From: CAYXGE01 sp964464435
GTDB lineage: Bacteria; Pseudomonadota; Gammaproteobacteria; Burkholderiales; Methylophilaceae
NCBI GenBank assembly: GCA_964464435.1
Contig: CAYXGE010000051.1
Span: 1 to 13,739 of the forward strand
Length of the DNA stretch: 13,739 bases
Reading direction: 5' to 3'
The position numbers and the translations under genes are program-made. The notes under the pieces were generated by a model, which made no database searches, had not been told where the DNA came from, and saw only the letters and a list, made by a program, of their open reading frames with translations. Below, piece by piece: positions 1 to 7,511 of this stretch (position 1 is its first letter; every line of letters starts with the position of its first letter).

Positions 1-554
1 TCGCTTGCAAATGCTTCACATAGCATGCTGAGCAAAGCCGCATGCAATGGCAAGATATCTGCCATATCAATAGGAGCTTCGTCATCGGTGCCTGCAATCA
101 CATAGGCAATCACAGCCTTATCTAAATCTTCGCGATAACTTACCCAGTGTTCTTGATTAGCACTAGCAATCAGTTCAAATTTACGTGAGCCAGATTCTAC
201 AATCTCGGCTAACTCATCTTCAGCCAAACCCGCAAATAACGATTTCACAATGACAAGTGCAGCCTGTTCTAAGTCAGGTGAAAAGTCTTCTTGGGTGAGT
301 GGTAGGGTTAAATACGCATATACCAACATGGCAAAGGTTTGATAAACGCTGAGTAAATCAAAGTTTTCTATACGCTCATCTGCCGGTGAGCGGTCTGCCT
401 GTTGAATCGCTTTAAATGTAAGATAGCAAGCTAAATAGCTAGCCGCTTCTGTCGGTGCGTATTGCGCTAAATCTGGCTGTTGTTGTGGATTAGCTTCTGC
501 CTCACATAAGGCGCGCAATAGTTGTAGTCGTTTTGCGTAGGAAATTTCTTGCAT
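1..554 (-). CDS. Hypothetical acidic protein, 3' end cut by window edge
   Basis: An open frame starts at the ATG whose complement lies at 552-554 and continues without a stop for 184 codons to the left edge, so the C-terminus is missing. I do not recognise the family. The protein begins MQEISYAKRLQLLRALCEAE and reads as a soluble, mostly helical protein rich in Ala, Leu, Glu and Asp, with no signal peptide, membrane segment or obvious catalytic motif. Two Ala/Leu-rich stretches (around residues 85-95 and 170-183) could be buried helices. It lies 33 bp downstream of the ABC-F gene on the same strand with no terminator between them, so co-transcription is likely. A purine-rich GAAAGTG about 6 bases before the ATG is a weak ribosome binding site. 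Codon use resembles its neighbours. That it is a real gene is fairly certain; its function is unknown. Confidence 0.75.
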   Translation of the reverse strand, partial: MQEISYAKRLQLLRALCEAEANPQQQPDLAQYAPTEAASYLACYLTFKAIQQADRSPADERIENFDLLSVYQTFAMLVYAYLTLPLTQEDFSPDLEQAALVIVKSLFAGLAEDELAEIVESGSRKFELIASANQEHWVSYREDLDKAVIAYVIAGTDDEAPIDMADILPLHAALLSMLCEAFAS

Positions 555-587
555 GTATTTCACTTTCTAACTGTTAATAATGGCTTT

Positions 588-2489
588 CTAAATATCGCTA
601 AAGGCTTCAAGTAGGGTTTGTAGTTCAAGCCATCGCTCTTCTGCTTGCTCAATAGATTGCGACAGCTCGGCTTGGCGCTTAAGTAAGTTTTGCAACTCTT
701 GCTTAGCACTTACTTCATAAACAGCTGGGTCAGCCAAACGTGTATCCAGTGCTAATTTTTCACTTTGCCATACAGCCAGCTCAGATTCTAGCTTTTCAGT
801 TTCTTTAAGCAGCGGTCTACGCTCTGCTAATCGGGCTTGACGCTCAGCCTTGGTTTGCGCCCTATCCACTTTATGCGTTGAGGCCTCTTGCGCTGGTATT
901 TGTTGCGCTTTCTCTTTTAAGCGCTCGGCATCTAGCCATGCTTTATAGTCATCTAAATCGCCGTCAAAGGTCTCTGCTTGACCATTTGCTACTAAGATAA
1001 ATTTATCGCAACTTGCTCGTAACAGCGCCCTGTCATGTGACACCAGCACCACGCCACCTTGATACTCTTGTAATGCCAAAGTAAGTGCATGGCGCATTTC
1101 CAAGTCTAAATGGTTAGTAGGCTCATCTAATAATAAAAGATTAGGCCTATGCCAAATAAGCAAGGCCAAGGCTAAACGTGACTTTTCACCGCCTGAAAAA
1201 CTCGCACAAGGAGTAGTAGCCATATCACCAGCAAAATCAAAACCACCCAAATAGTTACGATGCTCTTGCTCACGCGTTTGTGGGTCTAACCTAAGCAAAT
1301 GCTGTAGCGGCGACTCTTGTGGCCGCAATTGCTCTAATTGATGTTGCGCAAAGTAGCCAATACTCAAATCTTTACCTTCAATCCGTTTGCCGCTTAAGCC
1401 TTTTAGCTCATCGGCTAATAATTTAATGAGCGTAGATTTGCCTGCGCCATTTCTTCCAAGCAAGCCTATGCGTTCGCCTGGGCGCAAGGTAAATTCCACT
1501 TGATTTAAAATCATTTTGTCGGCATAGCCTGCGTTTACCTCATCCAACACGAGTAATGGGTCTGGTGCGGCAACTGGTGTTCTAAAGCTAAAATTAAATG
1601 GAGAATCTACATGTGCTGCTGAAATCAGCTCCATGCGCTCCAATGCTTTAATGCGGCTTTGTGCTTGACGGGCTTTAGTGGCTTTGGCTCTAAATCTATC
1701 AATATAACTATGCAAGTGGGCGACTTTACGTTGTTGGCGCTCATACAAAGATTGTTGTTGCGCTAGCCGTTCTGCGCGCTGACGCTCAAAGTCTGAGTAA
1801 CCACCTTTGTAAAGCGTGAGCTTTTGTTGTTCTATATGGGCAATATGATTAATGGTGGCATCTAAAAAATCACGGTCATGTGAAATCAAAACAAGCGTGC
1901 CTCGATAAGCTTGCAACCATGTTTCTAACCACATTACCGCATCTAAGTCGAGATGGTTAGTAGGCTCATCTAATAACAGTAAATCAGAGCGACACATGAG
2001 TGCTTTGGCTACATTTAGGCGTACCCGCCAACCACCTGAGAAGTCTGCAACTGGTCTTGCCATATCAGCTTGGCTAAAGCCCAATCCACTCAACAACTCG
2101 GCAGCTCTAGCTTTGGCAGAATAACCCTCAATTTCTGCTAATCTTGCATGCAACTCCCCTACTAATTCGCCTTGATGATTCGCTTCAGCGGTTTGTAATG
2201 CACGTTCTACCGCTTGCAACTCTTCATCACCCTCTAATACAAAGGTTAGTGCTGGCATTTGCAAGGCGGGTGTTTCTTGGGCAACGTGTGCAATTACCCA
2301 ATGCGGAGGCATTTCTAATTCGCCATGCTCTGCATGCAACTCACCTCTTAACATGGCAAATAAGCTTGATTTACCTGCGCCGTTAGCGCCAGTTAAGCCC
2401 ACTTTGTGACCTGGGTGTAGCTGAAAAGAGGCGCCCTCTACCAATATTTTGGTACCACGGCTTAGGGTAATATTTTTTAGTTGAATCAT
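588..2489 (-). CDS. yheS: ABC-F family ribosome-associated ATPase, YheS type
   Basis: A 633-residue cytosolic protein with two ABC ATPase domains and no membrane segment, the ABC-F plan. Domain 1 has Walker A GANGAGKS (34-41), signature FSGGW (150-154), Walker B with DEPTNHLD (174-181) and switch histidine SHDRDF (from 203). The inter-domain linker (about 225-300) is Arg/Lys/Gln-rich with HSYIDRFRAKATKARQAQSR, as in E. coli YheS. Domain 2 has GRNGAGKS (345-352), FSGGE (431-435), a second DEPTNHLD (455-462) and SHDRALL (from 484). The C-terminal 90 residues are a predicted charged coiled coil. Length and remembered sequence match YheS (about 637 residues) rather than Uup, EttA or a resistance ABC-F. 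ABC-F proteins bind the ribosomal E site and act on stalled or non-productive translation; YheS's exact role is less settled. The start matches the family N-terminus, but no clear Shine-Dalgarno precedes it. Confidence 0.93.
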   Translation of the reverse strand: MIQLKNITLSRGTKILVEGASFQLHPGHKVGLTGANGAGKSSLFAMLRGELHAEHGELEMPPHWVIAHVAQETPALQMPALTFVLEGDEELQAVERALQTAEANHQGELVGELHARLAEIEGYSAKARAAELLSGLGFSQADMARPVADFSGGWRVRLNVAKALMCRSDLLLLDEPTNHLDLDAVMWLETWLQAYRGTLVLISHDRDFLDATINHIAHIEQQKLTLYKGGYSDFERQRAERLAQQQSLYERQQRKVAHLHSYIDRFRAKATKARQAQSRIKALERMELISAAHVDSPFNFSFRTPVAAPDPLLVLDEVNAGYADKMILNQVEFTLRPGERIGLLGRNGAGKSTLIKLLADELKGLSGKRIEGKDLSIGYFAQHQLEQLRPQESPLQHLLRLDPQTREQEHRNYLGGFDFAGDMATTPCASFSGGEKSRLALALLIWHRPNLLLLDEPTNHLDLEMRHALTLALQEYQGGVVLVSHDRALLRASCDKFILVANGQAETFDGDLDDYKAWLDAERLKEKAQQIPAQEASTHKVDRAQTKAERQARLAERRPLLKETEKLESELAVWQSEKLALDTRLADPAVYEVSAKQELQNLLKRQAELSQSIEQAEERWLELQTLLEAFSDI

Positions 2490-2652
2490 GTTAGTTGAAT
2501 GAGGGAATTCCTAGTTCGATGAGGCATTAGCTTGGGCTAAAACATCAACCATGCGTGTAAAGAAATATCAATTTTTACAAAATCTTATCAAAGCGCGGTA
2601 TTCTAAACTATTAAGCGAAAAGTGACGCAACTTTACGTTATAAAAGTGCTCT

Positions 2653-2666
2653 ATTAACGATATAAT
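2653..2666 (+). promoter_or_regulatory. Candidate promoter -10 region for yhdP
   Basis: A consensus TATAAT at 2661-2666 lies 53 bases before the yhdP start in the divergent yheS/yhdP intergenic region. It is preceded by ATTAACGA. The G two bases before the hexamer matches the G of an extended -10 element, but the T before that G is absent. I see no good -35 box at 16-18 bp spacing; TTTACG at 2632-2637 is 23 bp away. Thirteen of these 14 bases recur upstream of the nitrilase gene at 6595-6608. Confidence 0.5.
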
Positions 2667-2719
2667 TAAGACTTAACAAATGCCAAAACTGATATAACTC
2701 AGGCATACAAAAATTATTT

Positions 2720-5700
2720 ATGGTAAAAAAATCTCTTCTCTGGGTCTCGCGCGTTTTTGGCTACGTTATTACAACAGCAGTCATTGTCATAGCATTATGT
2801 GCCGCTGCTTTAGAATTCTATTTTTTACCAAACATTAACCAATACAAGCCTGATATTACCCAAACGCTGAGCAAATCACTGGGTCAAAAAGTGAGTATCG
2901 GCACTATCAGCACTGGCTGGGAAGGCATTCAGCCTAAAATACATATCCAAAAAATTGAGATTTTTGATGCGCAAAATCGTGTTGCACTAGCGCTCAATGA
3001 TGTCAAAACTACACTGTCGTGGTGGAGCGTGGTTCTGTTAGAGCCGCGCTTAGCCAGCCTTTCATTGCAAAAGCCAGCACTCACTGTGCGCCGTGACATA
3101 GCTGGCACCATTTACGTGGCTGGTATTAGCATGAGTGGCCCGTCAAAGCCTGAGTTTGCCAATTGGTTACTCAAACAATCTTCTATTGAAATTAACGATG
3201 CCAAAGTGAGTTGGCTTGATAATAAACGAAACGCCCCACCCTTAGTGCTAGAGCATCTTCAATTGTCGATGGTTAATTCGGCTTGGAAGGCAATAGTTGG
3301 GCAACATCAAGTCAATTTATCTGCTATCCCGCAAATAGGCGGCATGCGCCCGATTAAAATCAATGCCTCATTTCGTGGCAAAGATGTCAGCAAAGCACAC
3401 AATTGGCAAGGCTCTATTTACGGCCATCTTGAAAACACAGACCTCGCGGTTTGGAAACCTTGGGTAGACTACCCGTTACCGATTGAAAGTGGCCAAGGTA
3501 CAACCACCATATGGCTTGATTTTGATGATGGGCAGATTAAGTCAATCACGGCAGATGTTGAATTAGACAATCTTAAAGCGGCCATTTCAAATACTTCAAA
3601 ATCTGCAAACTTTAAGACGCTATCTAGCCGAATAAAATGGCGGTCTTTTGCGCAAGGGCAAGAGCTTGAAGCCTTGTCTATCAAAATGATTACTGATAAC
3701 GGCGTATCTGTTAAAAATGGAAGACTTAAACTGACGCAAACAAAGCTCAATAATCAACCGCTTCTAGCAGGCGAAATGGCGCTTGATTCATTAGATTTAA
3801 ATACGGTTCAAGAGCTTGCCAGTTATTTGCCACTCCCTGCAAATGCAATGCAAACCATCACCCATCTTAACCCGCAAGGCAAACTAAGCGAGCTAAAGCT
3901 GAGTTGGAAGGGTAATGAACAGCAGCTAAACGCATTTAGCCTTAAAAGTCAGTTTACAGGTTTAGGTATTTCCGCGATTGGGCATATTCCAGGATTTACA
4001 AACTTTAGTGGAGAGATTGATTTAAACGAACAAAAAGGCCGTATCAAAGTTGATGCAAATCAAGCCACGATGGACTTTAAACAAGCCTTGCGCTGGCCAA
4101 TTCCCGCTGAAAAGCTATCTGGCGAAGTCAACTGGAAAAAAACAGATGATGTCTATGACGTACACGTAGACAACCTAGAGATTGATAGCGTGCACATTTC
4201 TGGGGTGATTAATGCGGATTATCAACACCGTCCAGATGGTAACGATAAAATTGACCTAAATGCTAAATTTGACAAGGCTAACGGACAACATGCTGTTTTT
4301 TATTACCCAACGGTTATGAATAAAGACACGCTGCACTGGCTAGACACCTCGATTTTAAGTGGTATGGGCGAGAATGTGCAGGTCATAGTCAAAGGCAATG
4401 TCAGAGAATTTCCTTGGCCTAGCAACAAAAATGGCTTGTTTCAAGTTAAGGCCAAAATTAAAGATGGCGTACTAGATTACGGCACTGGATGGCCTAAGTT
4501 AGAAGGCTTGAGTTTAGACATGTTGTTTCAAGGTAAACGTATGGAACTCAATGCTACGAAAGGACATTTTTGGGGAAATAAACTCATTAGCACTAAGGCC
4601 ACCATTGAAGATTTAGATGCCTTGCATCCAGTTTTAAATATTAAAGGCAATTTAGAAGGTCCTATTTTAGATACGATACGTTTTATTAATAACAGCCCTG
4701 TTTTAGAAGTCACAGAGGGTTTTACCGAAGGTTTAAAAACGGCGGGTAAAGGCAAGCTTAAGTTAGACCTTATGATTCCACTTGATAATGCCGATGCTAC
4801 AAAAGTAAAGGGGCAGTATACGATGATCAATGGCACCATGCTGAGTGATAGTGTGCCAGAGTTATCAAAAATTAATGGTGTCATTGAGTTCACTGACACT
4901 GGGTTAAGTGCAAAAAATATCAATACTTGGGCGTTTGGTGGACCTGCTACCATTGATATTGCGAGTGGCGCAAACCGTCTAATTAATGTAAATGCTAGAG
5001 GTAATGCCAATATGGAAGCGTTTAAATCCATGTACCCTCATCCAGTCTTAGAAAAAATACATGGCAAATCTGATTGGCAAGCAGATATTAATATCAAAAA
5101 ATCATTGGTTAACTTAACAGTACGTTCAAACTTAGTTGGCATGGCAGTAGATTTGCCAGCACCGTTCCAAAAATCAGCGACAGAAGCACTACCGCTTAAA
5201 GTGGTTAAAACACAAAACGTTGATAAGCAAGATATTCTACAAATGAGTTATGGCAATATGCTTAGCGCAAAAATGTTGCGCGTTGAGCAATCAAAAGGTT
5301 TTGTTATTGAACGCGGTGAAGTTGCAATTAATGAACTAGCCCAATTACCTAATCAGTCTGGTATCTCTGTAAAAGGGCATTTAAGCGAGTTTGATGCCGA
5401 TGCATGGATTGCTGAAAAAAGCGCCTTTAGCGCAAATGGTGGTGTACAAAAATCACCCATGCAGTTTACACAAGCAGATATTAGCGTTGGCAACTTAAAA
5501 GTAATTAACAGAACCTTTAAGCAAGTTAAACTCAAAGTTAGCCCGACAGAATCAGGTTGGCATATTAATACGGATAGCCAAGATATTAGGGGCAATATTC
5601 AATGGCAAAAGAAAAATAATGGAAAAGTCATTGCCAAGCTTAAAACGCTGAAAATTCCAACGTCTAGTCAAAGCGTGGCACATAAAGTTGAAACGCAAAC

Positions 5701-6559
5701 CATTAGCCAATACCCAGAACTCGATATTCAAGCTGATGAATTTAGTTTAGGTGATAAAAAGCTAGGTGCATTAGAGGTACTTGCTTCACAAAGTAATGAG
5801 AGCTGGAATATAGAAAAACTCAACATAACAGCACCACACAGCAAACTTGTGGCTACTGGCTTGTGGAGTAATTGGAAAACTAATCCAAGCACCCAAATGA
5901 CTATTAATTGGAGTGCCAGCAATTTGGGAGAATCTCTCAATGAACTTGGCTATGTCAACACCATAAAAAATGGCACTGCAGACATCACTGGGGTACTAAA
6001 ATGGCCTGGAAGCCCGCATCAATTTGATTACACACACTTGACTGGTAACTTTAAATTAGATGCAAAAAATGGGCAAATTTTAAAAATACAACCTGGCGTA
6101 GGTCGCTTATTTAGCGTACTTAGTTTGCAAAATATTCCTCGCCGCCTGACATTTGATTTTAGAGACGTCTTCAGCGACGGCTTTGCTTATGATGATATTG
6201 GTGCGGATGTCGTCATTGACCAAGGTATTTTGAGCAGTAAAAATTTTAAAATGAAAGGCGCTACAGCGCTTGTTGAAATTAAGGGTCAAACAGACCTTAG
6301 TAAAGAAACGCAACATTTATTTGTAAAAGTAACGCCTTATGTCAGCGATACTGTTTCGCTAGCAGCTTTAGCAGGTGGGCCAGCCGTGGCTGCAGCCGCT
6401 TACGTTGCACAAAAACTGCTTAATGACCCCTTGAATAAACTTGCTAGAGATAAATATGAATTTGTTGGTACTTGGGATAACCCAGTTGAGGTGAATGGAA
6501 AAACAAATCAAGATAGCCCGCAAAAAGAGCCCGTGCCTGAAAAAATTCCAGGTCAATAA
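2720..6559 (+). CDS. yhdP: YhdP family AsmA-like envelope phospholipid transport protein
   Basis: A 1279-residue protein with one N-terminal membrane anchor (about residues 10-34, rich in Ile, Val and Ala) followed by a very long, mostly beta-strand periplasmic region. The features fit the YhdP/TIGR02099 family of AsmA-like proteins. The N-terminal segment after the anchor (LPNINQYKPDI, then GTISTGWEGIQPKI near 61-74) is typical, as is the C-terminal block starting LFSVLSLQNIPRRL near residue 1129, with the later AALAGGPAVAAAAYVAQKLL and a YEFVGTWDNPV ending. In E. coli, YhdP, TamB and YdbH redundantly carry phospholipid from inner to outer membrane through a hydrophobic groove. The family is commonly next to tldD, as here. 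The last 20 or so residues are a Pro/Gln/Lys tail. No Shine-Dalgarno is visible before the ATG (only AAAATTATTT), but the membrane anchor fixes the start well. Confidence 0.93.
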   Translation: MVKKSLLWVSRVFGYVITTAVIVIALCAAALEFYFLPNINQYKPDITQTLSKSLGQKVSIGTISTGWEGIQPKIHIQKIEIFDAQNRVALALNDVKTTLSWWSVVLLEPRLASLSLQKPALTVRRDIAGTIYVAGISMSGPSKPEFANWLLKQSSIEINDAKVSWLDNKRNAPPLVLEHLQLSMVNSAWKAIVGQHQVNLSAIPQIGGMRPIKINASFRGKDVSKAHNWQGSIYGHLENTDLAVWKPWVDYPLPIESGQGTTTIWLDFDDGQIKSITADVELDNLKAAISNTSKSANFKTLSSRIKWRSFAQGQELEALSIKMITDNGVSVKNGRLKLTQTKLNNQPLLAGEMALDSLDLNTVQELASYLPLPANAMQTITHLNPQGKLSELKLSWKGNEQQLNAFSLKSQFTGLGISAIGHIPGFTNFSGEIDLNEQKGRIKVDANQATMDFKQALRWPIPAEKLSGEVNWKKTDDVYDVHVDNLEIDSVHISGVINADYQHRPDGNDKIDLNAKFDKANGQHAVFYYPTVMNKDTLHWLDTSILSGMGENVQVIVKGNVREFPWPSNKNGLFQVKAKIKDGVLDYGTGWPKLEGLSLDMLFQGKRMELNATKGHFWGNKLISTKATIEDLDALHPVLNIKGNLEGPILDTIRFINNSPVLEVTEGFTEGLKTAGKGKLKLDLMIPLDNADATKVKGQYTMINGTMLSDSVPELSKINGVIEFTDTGLSAKNINTWAFGGPATIDIASGANRLINVNARGNANMEAFKSMYPHPVLEKIHGKSDWQADINIKKSLVNLTVRSNLVGMAVDLPAPFQKSATEALPLKVVKTQNVDKQDILQMSYGNMLSAKMLRVEQSKGFVIERGEVAINELAQLPNQSGISVKGHLSEFDADAWIAEKSAFSANGGVQKSPMQFTQADISVGNLKVINRTFKQVKLKVSPTESGWHINTDSQDIRGNIQWQKKNNGKVIAKLKTLKIPTSSQSVAHKVETQTISQYPELDIQADEFSLGDKKLGALEVLASQSNESWNIEKLNITAPHSKLVATGLWSNWKTNPSTQMTINWSASNLGESLNELGYVNTIKNGTADITGVLKWPGSPHQFDYTHLTGNFKLDAKNGQILKIQPGVGRLFSVLSLQNIPRRLTFDFRDVFSDGFAYDDIGADVVIDQGILSSKNFKMKGATALVEIKGQTDLSKETQHLFVKVTPYVSDTVSLAALAGGPAVAAAAYVAQKLLNDPLNKLARDKYEFVGTWDNPVEVNGKTNQDSPQKEPVPEKIPGQ

Positions 6560-6568
6560 ATCCTTTTG

Positions 6569-6594
6569 GCGCTTGGTTTAGTGCAAACAAGCGC
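6569..6594 (+). other. Hairpin between yhdP and the nitrilase gene
   Basis: Arms GCGCTTGGTTT (6569-6579) and AAACAAGCGC (6585-6594) pair over 10 bp with one bulged G and a 5-base loop. It begins 9 bases after the yhdP stop. The bases that follow (ATTAACGTTATAAT) are not a T-run, so it is not a classical intrinsic terminator. It could protect the yhdP mRNA 3' end or be a weak or factor-dependent terminator. It sits immediately before the next candidate promoter. Confidence 0.5.
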
Positions 6595-6608
6595 ATTAAC
6601 GTTATAAT
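6595..6608 (+). promoter_or_regulatory. Candidate promoter -10 region for nit-tldD
   Basis: TATAAT at 6603-6608, 37 bases before the preferred nitrilase start, is preceded by ATTAACGT. It differs by one base from the element upstream of yhdP at 2653-2666. No good -35 lies at 16-18 bp; the nearest TTGGTT (6574-6579) is 23 bp away inside the hairpin arm. It would allow nit and tldD to be transcribed apart from yhdP. Confidence 0.45.
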
Positions 6609-6645
6609 CTATTTATTAAATTGTTTTCAGTATGGAAATTGAGTG

Positions 6646-7506
6646 ATGCCAATAAAATCAAACGCAAAAACTAATAAATCTGAAAAAAGCAAACCTACTG
6701 CAGCCCATATTGTTAAAATTGCAGGGATACAAATGGCTTCAGGGCCAAGCGTATCAGCCAACTTAAGTGAGGTTGAACGCTTAATTAAAATTGCCGCACA
6801 ACAAGGCGCAAAATTGGTTGTGCTGCCCGAATACTTTGCCATCATGGGCATGAAAGATTCTGACAAGGTTGCTGTTCGTGAACAAGAAGGCGAAGGCCCT
6901 ATTCAGAAATTTATGGCTAAAATTGCAAAAAAACATGGTATTTGGTTGGTGGGTGGTTCTATTCCTCTTGTGTCAAACTATGCCACTAAAGTCCGCAATA
7001 GTTGCTTAGTGTATGACGACAAAGGCAAGCAAGTTGCACGTTATGACAAGATTCATTTATTTGGGTTAGACCTTGGTAATGAAAAATATCATGAAGAAAG
7101 AACCATAGAATCAGGTAGCGATGTTGTCACTGTAGATTCTCCATTTGGCAAGATTGGCTTAGCCATTTGTTATGATTTGCGCTTTCCTGAGTTATTTCGC
7201 GCAATGAAGGATGTCGACATTATTGTGATACCTAGTGCATTTACCGAAACCACAGGCAAAGCCCATTGGGAAACATTAGTACGTGCACGCGCCATTGAAA
7301 ACCTCGCTTATGTCGTCGCCTCGGCGCAAGGGGGGTATCATTTATCTGGACGAGAAACCCATGGCAATAGCATGATTGTTGACCCATGGGGTGTGGTGCT
7401 AGACCGCTTGCCACGTGGCTCTGGTGTGGTTATCGCATCAATGAATCCAGATTATAAAACTAGCTTGCGTAATAGCTTACCAGCACTTAAACATAAGGTC
7501 TTATAA
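6646..7506 (+). CDS. Carbon-nitrogen hydrolase, NIT1-like (probable deaminated glutathione amidase)
   Basis: A cytosolic nitrilase-superfamily amidase. Counting from the ATG at 6646 (286 residues), the catalytic triad is Glu62 in LPEYFA, Lys135 in YDKIHLF and Cys175 in AICYDLRFPE. Further family blocks are PSAFTETTGKAHWETLVRAR, ENLAYVVASAQ and HGNSMIVDPWG. These blocks resemble the NIT1 branch, whose enzymes hydrolyse deaminated glutathione, a side product of transaminases, to 2-oxoglutarate and Cys-Gly. That substrate is inferred; a different omega-amidase activity is possible. An in-frame GTG at 6643 could add one residue, but TGGAA at 6633-6637 is better spaced from the ATG. About 20 Lys/Ser-rich residues precede the conserved domain, so the true start might lie slightly downstream. 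The stop lies 5 bp before tldD, so the two are almost certainly co-transcribed. Confidence 0.9.
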   Translation: MPIKSNAKTNKSEKSKPTAAHIVKIAGIQMASGPSVSANLSEVERLIKIAAQQGAKLVVLPEYFAIMGMKDSDKVAVREQEGEGPIQKFMAKIAKKHGIWLVGGSIPLVSNYATKVRNSCLVYDDKGKQVARYDKIHLFGLDLGNEKYHEERTIESGSDVVTVDSPFGKIGLAICYDLRFPELFRAMKDVDIIVIPSAFTETTGKAHWETLVRARAIENLAYVVASAQGGYHLSGRETHGNSMIVDPWGVVLDRLPRGSGVVIASMNPDYKTSLRNSLPALKHKVL

Positions 7507-7511
7507 CCATC

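Noticed and set aside
588..2489. Antibiotic-resistance ABC-F or Uup assignment
   Set aside because: The sequence follows YheS through the linker and both ATPase domains, and the length fits; nothing indicates a resistance-type extended linker or mobile context.
2511..2552. Minus-strand 13-codon reading frame (MVDVLAQANASSN) in the leader of yheS
   Set aside because: A leader peptide would be attractive because some ABC-F resistance genes have one. However, there is no ribosome binding site, no stalling-like sequence or attenuator stem pair, and YheS is not a resistance type.
4528..5031. 167-codon open frame on the minus strand opposite yhdP
   Set aside because: It lies wholly inside a well-supported plus-strand gene, has no ribosome site or recognisable domain, and its composition is that of a complement-strand shadow.
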